A stretch of 64,000 bases of DNA from Riemerella anatipestifer_F (lineage in GTDB: Bacteria; Bacteroidota; Bacteroidia; Flavobacteriales; Weeksellaceae): the NCBI RefSeq assembly GCF_037861325.1, contig NZ_JAFELW010000007.1. One strand, 5' to 3'. Shown here in pieces: positions 1 through 6,900 of the stretch (position 1 is its first letter; each line of letters opens with the position of its first letter). Both the position numbers and the translations under genes were made by a program. The notes beneath the pieces were generated by a model. That model searched no databases and was not told the DNA's origin. It was given only the letters and a program-made list of their open reading frames with translations.

Positions 1-55
1 CTCGGCGCCTTACACCGCCTGATGGGCCCGTCGCTTCGCGAACTTCGCACATCAA

Positions 56-115
56 GCGGCTTTGCAAAATTTCCTCTTGGAAGCAGAGCTTCCAGAGGAA
101 ACTTCGCAAAGCCGC
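56..115. repeat. Large imperfect inverted repeat (hairpin)
   Basis: Bases 56-84 and 88-115 are near-perfect reverse complements (GCGGCTTTGC... against ...GCAAAGCCGC) separated by three bases. The stretch is much richer in GC than its surroundings. It lies just upstream of a small lipoprotein gene, and more GC-rich palindromic sequence runs off the left edge. It could be a recombination or repeat-element site, or a bidirectional terminator. Only the inverted repeat is seen directly; the role is unknown. Confidence 0.75.
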
Positions 116-121
116 CGAGCC

Positions 122-663
122 GTTACCTGCAATTTACCAAAAATCTCGTATGAAACTGAAATTTAGAATATTATTAATATTTTTTGCATTTACAATTTTA
201 TCTTGCAAGAATGAAAAAAGACTTGAAAAAACAGAAATTTTAAGCAATAATTGGGAAGAACTTGAAATAAATACAAGAATTGAAAAAATAGTAATTTCAA
301 AATTTTCTGATTCGGCAGAATATGAAAGAAATCCAAATAATATTGCTTTTAAAATATTGCGTGAAGATGGAAAAGTGGATGTGGAAAAAATTGTGCAAAA
401 AAAAAATTTATTTCTCAAAATCTGAAAAAGATAGTTTAGCAAAATATATCTATGAATCTGTAACTAAGCCTAAGTTTACAAATATTTTAGCGACTGACTA
501 TGCGGGAAGTGTAATTCTAAAATATGACACGGGAAACACAAAATTAATCTGTGAATATCATTCTGTCGGAGATTGGAGTGCAGTTTCTGACATAACTAAA
601 AAAATATATGAAATGTTATCTAAAAAAGTGGAAATATCAAAAAGTTAAAAAACTGCAGGTAAC
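122..663. repeat. Inverted decamer pair flanking the first orphan gene
   Basis: GTTACCTGCA at 122-131 is matched exactly by its reverse complement TGCAGGTAAC at 654-663. The broken lipoprotein gene lies between them with little spare sequence on either side. Such an arrangement is expected if gene and flanks moved together as a unit, but ten bases alone are weak evidence. Confidence 0.5.
150..648 (+). pseudogene. Small lipoprotein split by a frameshift at a run of ten A
   Basis: Two overlapping reading frames (150-425 and 322-648) together make one protein of about 165 residues. The first has a signal peptide with a lipobox (FTILSCKN, Cys at residue 19), so the product would be a lipoprotein. 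The second frame continues without a start of its own that looks natural. The frames join at the homopolymer 397-406: removing one A gives ...VQKKIYFSKSEK... and restores one open frame to 648. This may be a true inactivating mutation, a phase-variable tract, or a sequencing error. The family is not recognised. It lies inside an accessory block of orphan genes. Confidence 0.7.
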
Positions 664-690
664 ATAATATTTGCAAAAGGCGGGGTTAAG
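662..690. repeat. Cassette-boundary-like repeat, copy 1
   Basis: The stretch reads ACATAATATTTGCAAAAGG then CGGGGTTAAG. A similar stretch occurs at 1310-1337 after the next gene, sharing ACATA, CAAAAGGCGG and GTTRAG. Each copy lies just downstream of one small orphan gene. The repeated position relative to genes suggests a gene-cassette-like arrangement; this is inference. Confidence 0.5.
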
Positions 691-758
691 TGCAGGATTG
701 AAAATCGGCTTCTGCTTTTCCCATAGACAGAAATTTTATACAAATACCTGTTTTAAAA

Positions 759-1295
759 ATGAATTATGAACTAGTTACTCTGTTTTTTGTTTTTATTGTA
801 CTGATTATCATTTTTGGGATTTTCGGAATAATCTTATTTTTTATTACCAAATATATCAGAAACAAATTCAATTTAGATAACAAGTTCTTTAAAGATAGGA
901 ACCTTAAATTAACAGTTTTATCAATTGTTATTTTACTATCTATTTACGAATCCTATACAACAGTTTACCCTACAGATAATTTCTATTATAGTGAATTTGA
1001 GTATGTAACTCTTGAGAAAATCCCTAAATCAGCAAAAATAATATTCAAGAATTCTAGTTATCCTGACTTTCACGGAGATTATTCTTCAAAATCTACAATT
1101 GAACTTTCACAAAATGACTTTAATAACTTAATACATAAAATAGAAACTGAAAAGAAATTAGAAAAATTGCCACCACAAAATAAAAATGAGATTGCAACTT
1201 TTCAAAGAAAAATTAAAGGTGAATCTGACAGATATTTATATATAACTTTTTTGAGAGATGGAACAACAATATTAATCAGCGTTGACTTTACTTAA
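759..1295 (+). CDS. Orphan membrane protein, 178 aa
   Basis: I do not recognise the family. The N-terminal third has two strongly hydrophobic segments, about residues 5-32 (an unbroken run of F, I, V and L) and 51-62, separated by a basic linker (KYIRNKF). The remaining 110 residues are hydrophilic, rich in K, E, N and S, and probably form a soluble domain anchored in the inner membrane. It is very AT-rich, like the neighbouring broken lipoprotein, and flanked by the cassette-like repeats at 662-690 and 1310-1337. This suggests recently acquired accessory DNA. The ATG at 759 opens the frame just before the first hydrophobic segment. Confidence 0.7.
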   Translation: MNYELVTLFFVFIVLIIIFGIFGIILFFITKYIRNKFNLDNKFFKDRNLKLTVLSIVILLSIYESYTTVYPTDNFYYSEFEYVTLEKIPKSAKIIFKNSSYPDFHGDYSSKSTIELSQNDFNNLIHKIETEKKLEKLPPQNKNEIATFQRKIKGESDRYLYITFLRDGTTILISVDFT

Positions 1296-1309
1296 AAAAA
1301 CTTCTACCA

Positions 1310-1337
1310 ACATAGTTTTACAAAAGGCGGAGTTGAG
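1310..1337. repeat. Cassette-boundary-like repeat, copy 2
   Basis: Second copy of the motif seen at 662-690: ACATAGTTTTACAAAAGGCGG followed by AGTTGAG. It lies 15 bases beyond the stop codon of the membrane-protein gene and before the convergent YkgJ-type gene. Confidence 0.5.
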
Positions 1338-1394
1338 AGAATAATAGAAAATTTAGTCATTTTTCATCGCAAAATACTTTTCTAGAATGAGAAA

Positions 1395-1880
1395 TTACTC
1401 TATTTTTTCTCGCATTTTTTCAATCCATTTAAAAGCGGCGGGGCAGATTTCTATGTTTTTAATTGTAAGATGATTGATTTGGTAAACCTTCTTTCTATCT
1501 GTATGTGGAAACTCTCTACAGGCTTTGGGACGCACTTCGTAAATCATACAAGTATTATCAGAGAACAGAAACGGACAAGGCAATTGCTGTAATACCCAAT
1601 CATTATCCTCGTCTATCCTTAGATACTTTTCTTCAAACTGAGTAGGTTTTAGCTTTAAAAATTTGGAAATTCGTTCTATATCTTGTGTTGTAAAAAGAGG
1701 ACCTGTGGTTTTACAACAGTTGGCACAAGACAGACAGTCTATCTCATCAAACACTTCATCGTGAATTTCTTGAGTAAGATAATCTAGGTTTTTGGGTGGT
1801 TTTTTCTTAAGTTTATCTAAGAATTTTTTATGTTCTTTATGCTTCTGTTGAGCATTTTGTCTGTTAAGTTCCAAATCCAT
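1395..1880 (-). CDS. YkgJ-family cysteine-cluster protein
   Basis: 161 residues. The cysteine cluster characteristic of the YkgJ/CxxCxxCC family is visible: CLSCANCC at about residues 49-56, CPFLF near 100, then CMIYEVRPKACREFPH near 110-125, and a last Cys near the C-terminus (EICPAA). Family members are thought to bind zinc or an Fe-S cluster; the cellular role is not established. The N-terminus is a charged, probably helical region rich in K, Q and H. The gene is on its own. Its likely -7 element (TAAATTTG at 1885-1892) is only four bases from the ATG, so the transcript may be leaderless. Confidence 0.9.
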   Translation of the reverse strand: MDLELNRQNAQQKHKEHKKFLDKLKKKPPKNLDYLTQEIHDEVFDEIDCLSCANCCKTTGPLFTTQDIERISKFLKLKPTQFEEKYLRIDEDNDWVLQQLPCPFLFSDNTCMIYEVRPKACREFPHTDRKKVYQINHLTIKNIEICPAAFKWIEKMREKIE

Positions 1881-1884
1881 AGTG

Positions 1885-1892
1885 CAAATTTA
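1885..1892 (-). promoter_or_regulatory. -7 element of the YkgJ-family gene, leaderless layout
   Basis: On the minus strand TAAATTTG is followed by CACT and then ATG. It fits the Bacteroidota TAnnTTTG consensus. With transcription usually starting about seven bases downstream of the element, the start codon would lie at or next to the 5' end of the RNA. Confidence 0.55.
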
Positions 1893-2010
1893 GTGAAATC
1901 TTGCTGTTTGATCTCCTTGTATGGTTTATACCTTTTCAAGTTATTTAGATTTTTATATTGAATTGGTCGGATTGCTAGTAATCGTAGGGAATTTTGTTGA
2001 GTATTTTTAT

Positions 2011-2145
2011 TGCGTGAGGGATAGAGGCGGTATCCTTTTTCTTTTTTTGGGATTGAGATTTGGTGTTGGGAAAAAAAAGATATAGCCGAAAGCCCGACGG
2101 CGAGGTATTAGCTTCGGGATTGGGGAGCCGGCACGCCCCAGTTAT
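2011..2145. other. GC-rich structured intergenic segment (possible structured RNA or repeat)
   Basis: The 328-base gap between the YkgJ-type gene and katG holds no plausible gene. Within it, 2011-2145 is unusually GC-rich and palindromic. GGATA (2019-2023) pairs with TATCC (2031-2035); CCCGA (2093-2097) pairs with TCGGG (2114-2118); and GCCG near 2085 can pair with CGGC near 2128. Strand and function are unknown. Confidence 0.45.
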
Positions 2146-2151
2146 TGTACA

Positions 2152-2196
2152 AAAAATACCCCTTTACTCATCATGAATAAAGGGATATTTTTTATT
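2152..2196 (-). terminator. Terminator of katG
   Basis: On the minus strand the sequence reads AATATCCCTTTATTC, a short loop, then GAGTAAAGGGGTATT followed by a run of T. It lies 13 bases beyond the katG stop codon. Confidence 0.75.
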
Positions 2197-2208
2197 AAAG
2201 AAATTTTA

Positions 2209-4431
2209 TTATTTCAAATCAAAGCGGTCGGCATTCATTACTTTTGCCCATGCTTTTACGAAGTCTTTTACAAACTTTTCTTTGTTGTCGTCTTGGGCGT
2301 AAACTTCTGCGTAAGCCCTCAAAATAGAGTTAGAACCAAATACTAAATCTACACGAGTGGCAGTAAATTTGGTAACGCCTGTTTTTCTGTCTACAATGTT
2401 GTAAAGATTGCTTCCTGCTGGTTTCCAAGCGTAATTCATATCGGTGAGGTTTACGAAGAAATCGTTGGTTAATACGCCCTCTCTATGAGTAAATATACCA
2501 TGTTTTGTACCACCATGATTAGTGCCTAACACACGCATACCACCCACTAAAGCCGTCATTTCTGGTGCGGTAAGTCCCATAAGTTGAGCTCGGTCTAGTA
2601 GCATTTCTTCTGGCGTTACGGCATATTCTTTTTTTACCCAGTTTCTGAAACCGTCATGTAGTGGTTCTAGTGGTTCAAAAGATTCCACATCGGTCATTTC
2701 TTGTGTAGCGTCTCCTCTTCCTGCATAGAATGGAACTTCTACTTCAACACCAGCTTCTTTTGCAGCTTGTTCTACGGCAGCACTTCCTCCTAGTACGATA
2801 AGGTCTGCTAAACTGATTTTTTTAGCTAAAGTTGATTGGAATTGTGTTAAAGCATCTAATACTTTATTTAATCTCTCTGGTTCGTTGCCTTCCCAGTTTC
2901 TTTGTGGCTCAAGGCGGATTCTTGCTCCGTTAGCCCCTCCTCTAAAGTCTGAACCTCTGAAAGTTCTTGCTGAATCCCATGCTGTATTGATAAGCTCGGT
3001 GCGAGTTAAACCTATTTGAAGAATTTTTTCTTTTAACTCTTTAACTTCTGCATCGGTAAGCGTATAATCCACCGTTGGGATTGGGTCTTGCCAAATTAAA
3101 TCTTCTTGTGGTACATCTGCTCCCAAATAACGGCTCTTAGGTCCTAAATCTCTATGCGTTAATTTAAACCACGCCCTTGCAAATACTTCTGAGAAATAAG
3201 CAGGGTCTTGATGGAATTTTTCCGAAATCTTGCGGTATTCAGGGTCGATTTTAAGTGCCATATCCGCATCTGTCATCATTGGGTTTCTCTTTACGCTTGG
3301 GTTAGACGCATCTACAGGCATATCCTCCTCTGCGATATTGATAGGCTCCCATTGCCACGCTCCAGCTGGGCTTTTTTTGAGTTCCCATTCGTATTTGAAA
3401 AGTAAATCAAAGAACCCATTATCCCATTGTGTTGGGTGAGTTGTCCAAGCACCTTCTAAACCACTGGTTACCACGCTAGCTGCCTTTCCGTCCCAGTGAG
3501 GATTGTTCCACCCTAAACCTTGCTCGTCTATATTAGCTCCTTCTGGACTTTCACCTAAAAGAGCAGCATTTCCGTTTCCGTGGGCTTTCCCTACGGTATG
3601 TCCTCCAGCAGTAAGTGCAACCGTTTCCTCATCGTTCATTGCCATACGCTTAAAGGTAGTACGCATATCTCTTGCTGTTTTTAGAGGGTCTGGCTTGCCG
3701 TCTACACCTTCTGGGTTTACATATATTAAGCCCATTTGTACAGCCGCTAACGGATTTTCTAAACTATCACGGTTTTCATCAGACTCATATCTGTTTTCTG
3801 TTGCGGCTAACCACTCTTTTTCAGAACCCCAATAAATGTCTTTCTCTGGGTGCCAAATATCCTCTCTACCACCTGCAAAGCCGAATGTCTTTAAGCCCAT
3901 AGACTCGTAAGCCATATTTCCTGCTAAAATCATAAGGTCTGCCCAAGAAAGTTTGTTACCGTATTTCTTTTTGATAGGCCAAAGTAAACGGCGAGCTTTA
4001 TCTAAATTGGCATTATCTGGCCAAGAGTTAAGCGGGGCAAATCTTTGGTTTCCGTTGTTTCCGCCACCTCTACCGTCTGCAATTCTGTAAGTACCTGCGG
4101 CGTGCCACGCCATACGAATCATAAGTCCCCCATAGTGTCCCCAGTCTGCAGGCCACCAATCTTGGCTTTCGGTCATTAGGTTTTTAAGATCGGTTTTTAC
4201 GGCTTCTAAATCTAATTTTTTAAATTCTTCGGCGTAATTGAAATCTTCTCCTAAAGGATTAGTTTTAGTATCGTGCTGATGTAGAATGTCTAAATTAAGT
4301 GCTTTTGGCCACCACTCCATTACAGAGTCTCCCATTTCGGTATTTGCTCCGTGTGCTACGGGACATTTTCCTGTTGATTTTGGTTGTTCTTGTTGTCCAT
4401 GTGGAAACGGACATTTTCCTGTGTTTTCCAT
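2209..4431 (-). CDS. katG: Catalase-peroxidase KatG
   Basis: 740 residues, the usual length of bacterial KatG. It breaks down hydrogen peroxide by catalase and peroxidase reactions using heme b. The distal active site is plain: RMAWHAAGTYR with Arg106, Trp109 and His110. The proximal heme ligand lies in LTAGGHTVGKAHG at about residue 275. The protein has the duplicated two-domain build of the family. An odd feature is the N-terminus, where the nonapeptide TGKCPxxHG occurs twice (residues 4-12 and 20-28). There is no signal peptide, so it is cytoplasmic. It is monocistronic, with its own terminator and a TACCTTTG promoter element at 4465-4472 like that of dps. The oxyR homologue in this window is far away, at 55.7 kb. 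Confidence 0.98.
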   Translation of the reverse strand: MENTGKCPFPHGQQEQPKSTGKCPVAHGANTEMGDSVMEWWPKALNLDILHQHDTKTNPLGEDFNYAEEFKKLDLEAVKTDLKNLMTESQDWWPADWGHYGGLMIRMAWHAAGTYRIADGRGGGNNGNQRFAPLNSWPDNANLDKARRLLWPIKKKYGNKLSWADLMILAGNMAYESMGLKTFGFAGGREDIWHPEKDIYWGSEKEWLAATENRYESDENRDSLENPLAAVQMGLIYVNPEGVDGKPDPLKTARDMRTTFKRMAMNDEETVALTAGGHTVGKAHGNGNAALLGESPEGANIDEQGLGWNNPHWDGKAASVVTSGLEGAWTTHPTQWDNGFFDLLFKYEWELKKSPAGAWQWEPINIAEEDMPVDASNPSVKRNPMMTDADMALKIDPEYRKISEKFHQDPAYFSEVFARAWFKLTHRDLGPKSRYLGADVPQEDLIWQDPIPTVDYTLTDAEVKELKEKILQIGLTRTELINTAWDSARTFRGSDFRGGANGARIRLEPQRNWEGNEPERLNKVLDALTQFQSTLAKKISLADLIVLGGSAAVEQAAKEAGVEVEVPFYAGRGDATQEMTDVESFEPLEPLHDGFRNWVKKEYAVTPEEMLLDRAQLMGLTAPEMTALVGGMRVLGTNHGGTKHGIFTHREGVLTNDFFVNLTDMNYAWKPAGSNLYNIVDRKTGVTKFTATRVDLVFGSNSILRAYAEVYAQDDNKEKFVKDFVKAWAKVMNADRFDLK

Positions 4432-4464
4432 ATTTTTTTGTATTATTTTAATGAGTTATTGATG

Positions 4465-4472
4465 CAAAGGTA
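4465..4472 (-). promoter_or_regulatory. -7 promoter element of katG
   Basis: TACCTTTG on the minus strand, 34 bases upstream of the katG ATG. It is identical to the element in front of dps. About 50 bases further upstream lies an ATAG-N15-CTAT dyad (4517-4539), which is a possible activator site. Confidence 0.55.
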
Positions 4473-4623
4473 ACGGAATATTTTAATTTATAAAAACAAT
4501 TAAATTTATAATAATGATAGATTTTATAAATTAAACTATAGCTTCTACAGTAATGCAAGAATTGAGCCTTTTATTTGGATTTAACTTTATTTTAATATTA
4601 AGTTTTCTTTTTTAAGTGCACCG

Positions 4624-4656
4624 CTATAAGGTAGCTATAAGCTCTCTATAAGCTAG
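4624..4656. repeat. Three tandem 11-bp repeats
   Basis: CTATAAGGTAG, CTATAAGCTCT and CTATAAGCTAG follow each other without gaps, so the CTATAAG core recurs every 11 bases, about one helical turn. The block is bordered by AAGTGCACCG (4615-4624) and CGGTTTGTGGTGCATT, whose outer ends are near-inverted copies (GTGCACC/GGTGCAT). It lies in the 398-base gap between divergent katG and the SecB-like module, and is otherwise unexplained. Confidence 0.7.
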
Positions 4657-4772
4657 TAGGACGGTTTGTGGTGCATTCATTTGTTAGATAATTAGAGTAA
4701 ATAAAAGTACAATATGTAATCAAATTTAGCAAATAAATATGGTAATGTATATGTAGTATAACATTTTATACA

Positions 4773-4780
4773 TATATTTG
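4773..4780 (+). promoter_or_regulatory. -7 element of the SecB-like/ART-like module
   Basis: TATATTTG fits TAnnTTTG and lies 49 bases upstream of the ATG at 4830. No good TTTG is seen at the usual spacing, so the promoter may be weak or need an activator. Confidence 0.5.
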
Positions 4781-4829
4781 CATAGTAATTGTAGTGCGTA
4801 TTGTTGAATGTATTACATAGTTTAAAATT

Positions 4830-5066
4830 ATGAAAACAGTATTAGAAGCATTAAAATCTTACTTTCAGAATACTTCGGTTGAGCAAATCTCCAAAGATTG
4901 GGCAGAGACTGAAAAGTATGATGCTGTAGGACCAAAAATTGATGAATTTTTGTATCAATCAAGGGTTTTCTATGAAACCGAAAATCAAATCTCTCATTGG
5001 GAATTTAGTTGCAAAAACGAAATATTAGAAAATCCGAAGTTCGCTTCGGATTTTTTCTTATATTAG
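4830..5066 (+). CDS. Small acidic protein, candidate antitoxin of a three-gene module
   Basis: 78 residues, first of three closely spaced genes. The N-terminal half is helical and acidic (EQISKDWAETEKYDAVGPKI, then DEFL). The C-terminal half has W-rich strand-like sequence and ends in NPKFASDFFLY. I have no firm family name; short Bacteroidota proteins with a KDWxxxxxxDxxGPxxDEFL pattern seem familiar. Its position before a SecB-like chaperone and a possible toxin suggests an antitoxin with a chaperone-binding C-terminus; this is inference. The last codons are also the stem of a strong terminator-like hairpin (5031-5052), so coding and regulatory signals overlap here. Confidence 0.65.
   Translation: MKTVLEALKSYFQNTSVEQISKDWAETEKYDAVGPKIDEFLYQSRVFYETENQISHWEFSCKNEILENPKFASDFFLY
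5031..5056 (+). terminator. UUCG-tetraloop terminator overlapping the end of the first gene
   Basis: AATCCGAAG (5031-5039), loop TTCG (5040-5043) and CTTCGGATT (5044-5052) form a perfect nine-pair stem, followed by a T run to 5056. It lies within the last codons of the 78-residue gene and upstream of the SecB-like gene, so it should partly terminate transcription and set an excess of the first protein over the next two. Confidence 0.8.
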
Positions 5067-5086
5067 CATAAAATTTTATTCAAATA

Positions 5087-5497
5087 ATGGAAAATAAAGC
5101 TGTATTTAGTCTAGAAAAATATTTATTCTCTAAAGTTAATATAAACATTGATAATAAGAAATCAACCGATTTGGGGATTTCATTTGACCCCTTTGGAACT
5201 TTTTTTTCAGAAACATCTACTTACGAGTTGAGATTTGTGTTCAATGCTTTAACCGATGGTAGTGATGTGCCATTCGTTTCAATTGAATGTATCGCTAATT
5301 TTAAATTTGAAAATATATCTGGTTTTGATGATATTCCAACTTATTTTTATCGTAATGCTATTGCTATCATTTTTCCCTACATTAGAGCATTCATAAGTAC
5401 TGTAACTCTACAGTCTAATATACCCCCTATTGTTTTACCCACAATGAATTTGTCTTCGCTTGAAAAGCCTCTTAAGGATAATACAATAAAGAAATAA
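5087..5497 (+). CDS. SecB-like chaperone
   Basis: 136 residues, close to the length of SecB. The C-terminal half carries the SecB hallmark: YFYRNAIAIIFPYIRAFIS followed by a short T-rich loop and NIPPIVLPTMNLSSL. It corresponds to the FPYxR...S.lT....PPl.LpPvNf region of SecB. SecB holds unfolded proteins for export. SecB-like proteins next to small toxin and antitoxin genes instead act as dedicated chaperones in toxin-antitoxin-chaperone systems (for example the Rv1957 and CmdC types). Here it starts 20 bases after the small acidic gene and ends 10 bases before an ART-like gene, which favours the second role. No other export gene is nearby. Confidence 0.75.
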   Translation: MENKAVFSLEKYLFSKVNINIDNKKSTDLGISFDPFGTFFSETSTYELRFVFNALTDGSDVPFVSIECIANFKFENISGFDDIPTYFYRNAIAIIFPYIRAFISTVTLQSNIPPIVLPTMNLSSLEKPLKDNTIKK

Positions 5498-5507
5498 AGT
5501 TTGTATT

Positions 5508-6086
5508 GTGAAAATAAAAACTCTATATCAAACCTTAGAAGATAGAGATAATCCTGACTATATTGAAGAAAATGCACCTTTTAAATGTAATTGGGGAAAT
5601 GCGTGGTTGGGAGAAGGTTATTACTTTTGGGATACTTTTATTGAAAATGCACATTGGTGGGGTAAAGTTAGGTATGAGCAATCCTACATTATATGCAAGG
5701 CAGAGTGTGATTTTAACTCTGAGCTATGTTATGATTTGGTTGGTGAAACGGAGCATATGCTTGATTTTGATGAAAGTGTTAAACTCATGAAAAAAGAAGG
5801 ACTTATTGATGAAAATACTACGGTTTCAAGGATAATTAATTTTTTGCGAGAAAAAGTTCCGAACTTTAATTTTGAAGCGATAAGAGTCTATGGAATAAAA
5901 TCAATTTCTGACTACAATGAAGAGTATGAAAAATATAAACATCGTCTGATTTTTGAAGTTTCTAAACCTCAATATTTGGATTATAAACCTCCAATACAGC
6001 TTTGCTTATTTAGAAAAAATAGTTTAAACTTAAGAAAACTTAAAATTGAATTTCCAGATGAGTATAATCCTGATTTTATGGTGTGA
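5508..6086 (+). CDS. Putative ADP-ribosyltransferase-like toxin
   Basis: 192 residues from a GTG start, 10 bases after the SecB-like gene. Three spaced motifs resemble the fold of DUF3990/PARP-like ADP-ribosyltransferases: KTLYQTL near the N-terminus (in place of YHGT), WLGEGYYFWDTFIENAHWW at about residues 33-51 (in place of GKGFYxT...A..WA), and IQLCLF at about residues 168-173 (in place of QxVI). There is no signal peptide, so action would be inside the cell. With the two preceding genes the order is candidate antitoxin, chaperone, toxin. Known CmdTAC phage-defence systems combine an mRNA ADP-ribosyltransferase, an antitoxin and a SecB-like chaperone. The assignment rests on motif pattern and context only. 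Confidence 0.55.
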   Translation: MKIKTLYQTLEDRDNPDYIEENAPFKCNWGNAWLGEGYYFWDTFIENAHWWGKVRYEQSYIICKAECDFNSELCYDLVGETEHMLDFDESVKLMKKEGLIDENTTVSRIINFLREKVPNFNFEAIRVYGIKSISDYNEEYEKYKHRLIFEVSKPQYLDYKPPIQLCLFRKNSLNLRKLKIEFPDEYNPDFMV

Positions 6087-6280
6087 AAAGAGTCTTTCGT
6101 TAATATAGATTTTATAAGACATAGGGTTAGAGGATTTTTTAGAAATATTATAAAATATCCGCCAAAAATTATTTTGAAAAATATAACTATAAAAACTAAA
6201 AAGAGGAACTTTTTTACTGGTGTATTTATTCATATTTACAACTAATATATACATGAAGTCTATTATACTCTATTACCAAC

Positions 6281-6310
6281 CAAAAAAAGGCAGACCTTAA
6301 CGGTCTGCCT
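6281..6310 (-). terminator. Terminator of the DUF6266-like gene
   Basis: GGCAGACC (6289-6296), five-base loop, GGTCTGCC (6302-6309). On the minus strand it is followed by a run of seven T. It lies 30 bases after the stop codon of the minus-strand gene. Confidence 0.85.
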
Positions 6311-6339
6311 GCTGGTAGGCTTTGTGTTTTTGCCCTGCT

Positions 6340-6900
6340 TTATAGTAGAGTTTCTTGCTCTACAAGGTTGGCTGGGGTGTCTGTAGCTCTGATGATGATT
6401 TTATCCCCTGACAGCTCCTCATTGTTGGCTTTGGCGGTATATACCCAGTCTAACCCCTGTGGTGTGGCGGTGCCTTCTTCTACCAAACTGCCGTCTTGAT
6501 TGTAGATGTGTACGCTTACTTGCTCTACTTTGTAGTCATCATACACTTGCACTTTTATAAGGTCTCCTTTTTTGCCCGTGTAACTAGAAAGGTCTATTTT
6601 TTCTATTTTGGGGGCGTTTAGGAGGTCTGCTACGGCTATATTATAAGGGGTAATGCCGTCTTTTTTAGCGGCTTCTGTGGTGTAAGCCTCCTTTAAACTA
6701 GGGTCTAGTAGTGCATTTTTGGCATATAGCACCGCTTTTTGGAACTTCTGCTGGTGCTCTAGCTGCTTGGTTGAGTTTCTGTCTGTCTTTTGTGGCACTT
6801 TAGACACTATGGTTTTGCCATTTCTTTGGCTAAAGATAATAAGGTCTCCCACCTTGCCACTAAGCCCATGGGTAATAATGTTGTTTTTGCTTTCTGCCAT
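6340..6900 (-). CDS. DUF6266-like protein of unknown function
   Basis: 186 residues, no signal peptide. The N-terminus HGLSGKVGDLIIFSQRNGKT followed by VSKVPQKTDR and QLEHQQKFQKAV resembles the GLSGKVG...NGKTxxRxxPKK...Q...F pattern of the Bacteroidota DUF6266 family. The C-terminal third (YDDYKVEQVSVHIYNQDGSL to the end) looks like an immunoglobulin-like beta domain. Function is unknown. It lies 91 bases downstream of the FISUMP surface protein on the same strand, but has its own strong terminator. The two may be transcribed together. Confidence 0.7.
   Translation of the reverse strand: MAESKNNIITHGLSGKVGDLIIFSQRNGKTIVSKVPQKTDRNSTKQLEHQQKFQKAVLYAKNALLDPSLKEAYTTEAAKKDGITPYNIAVADLLNAPKIEKIDLSSYTGKKGDLIKVQVYDDYKVEQVSVHIYNQDGSLVEEGTATPQGLDWVYTAKANNEELSGDKIIIRATDTPANLVEQETLL

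Noticed and set aside
3208..3902. Several plus-strand open frames opposite katG
   Set aside because: Shadows of a conserved gene; no ribosome sites and no recognisable products.
6030..6254. Minus-strand frame of 74 codons after the ART-like gene
   Set aside because: Overlaps the end of that gene, is low in complexity and lacks any family pattern.
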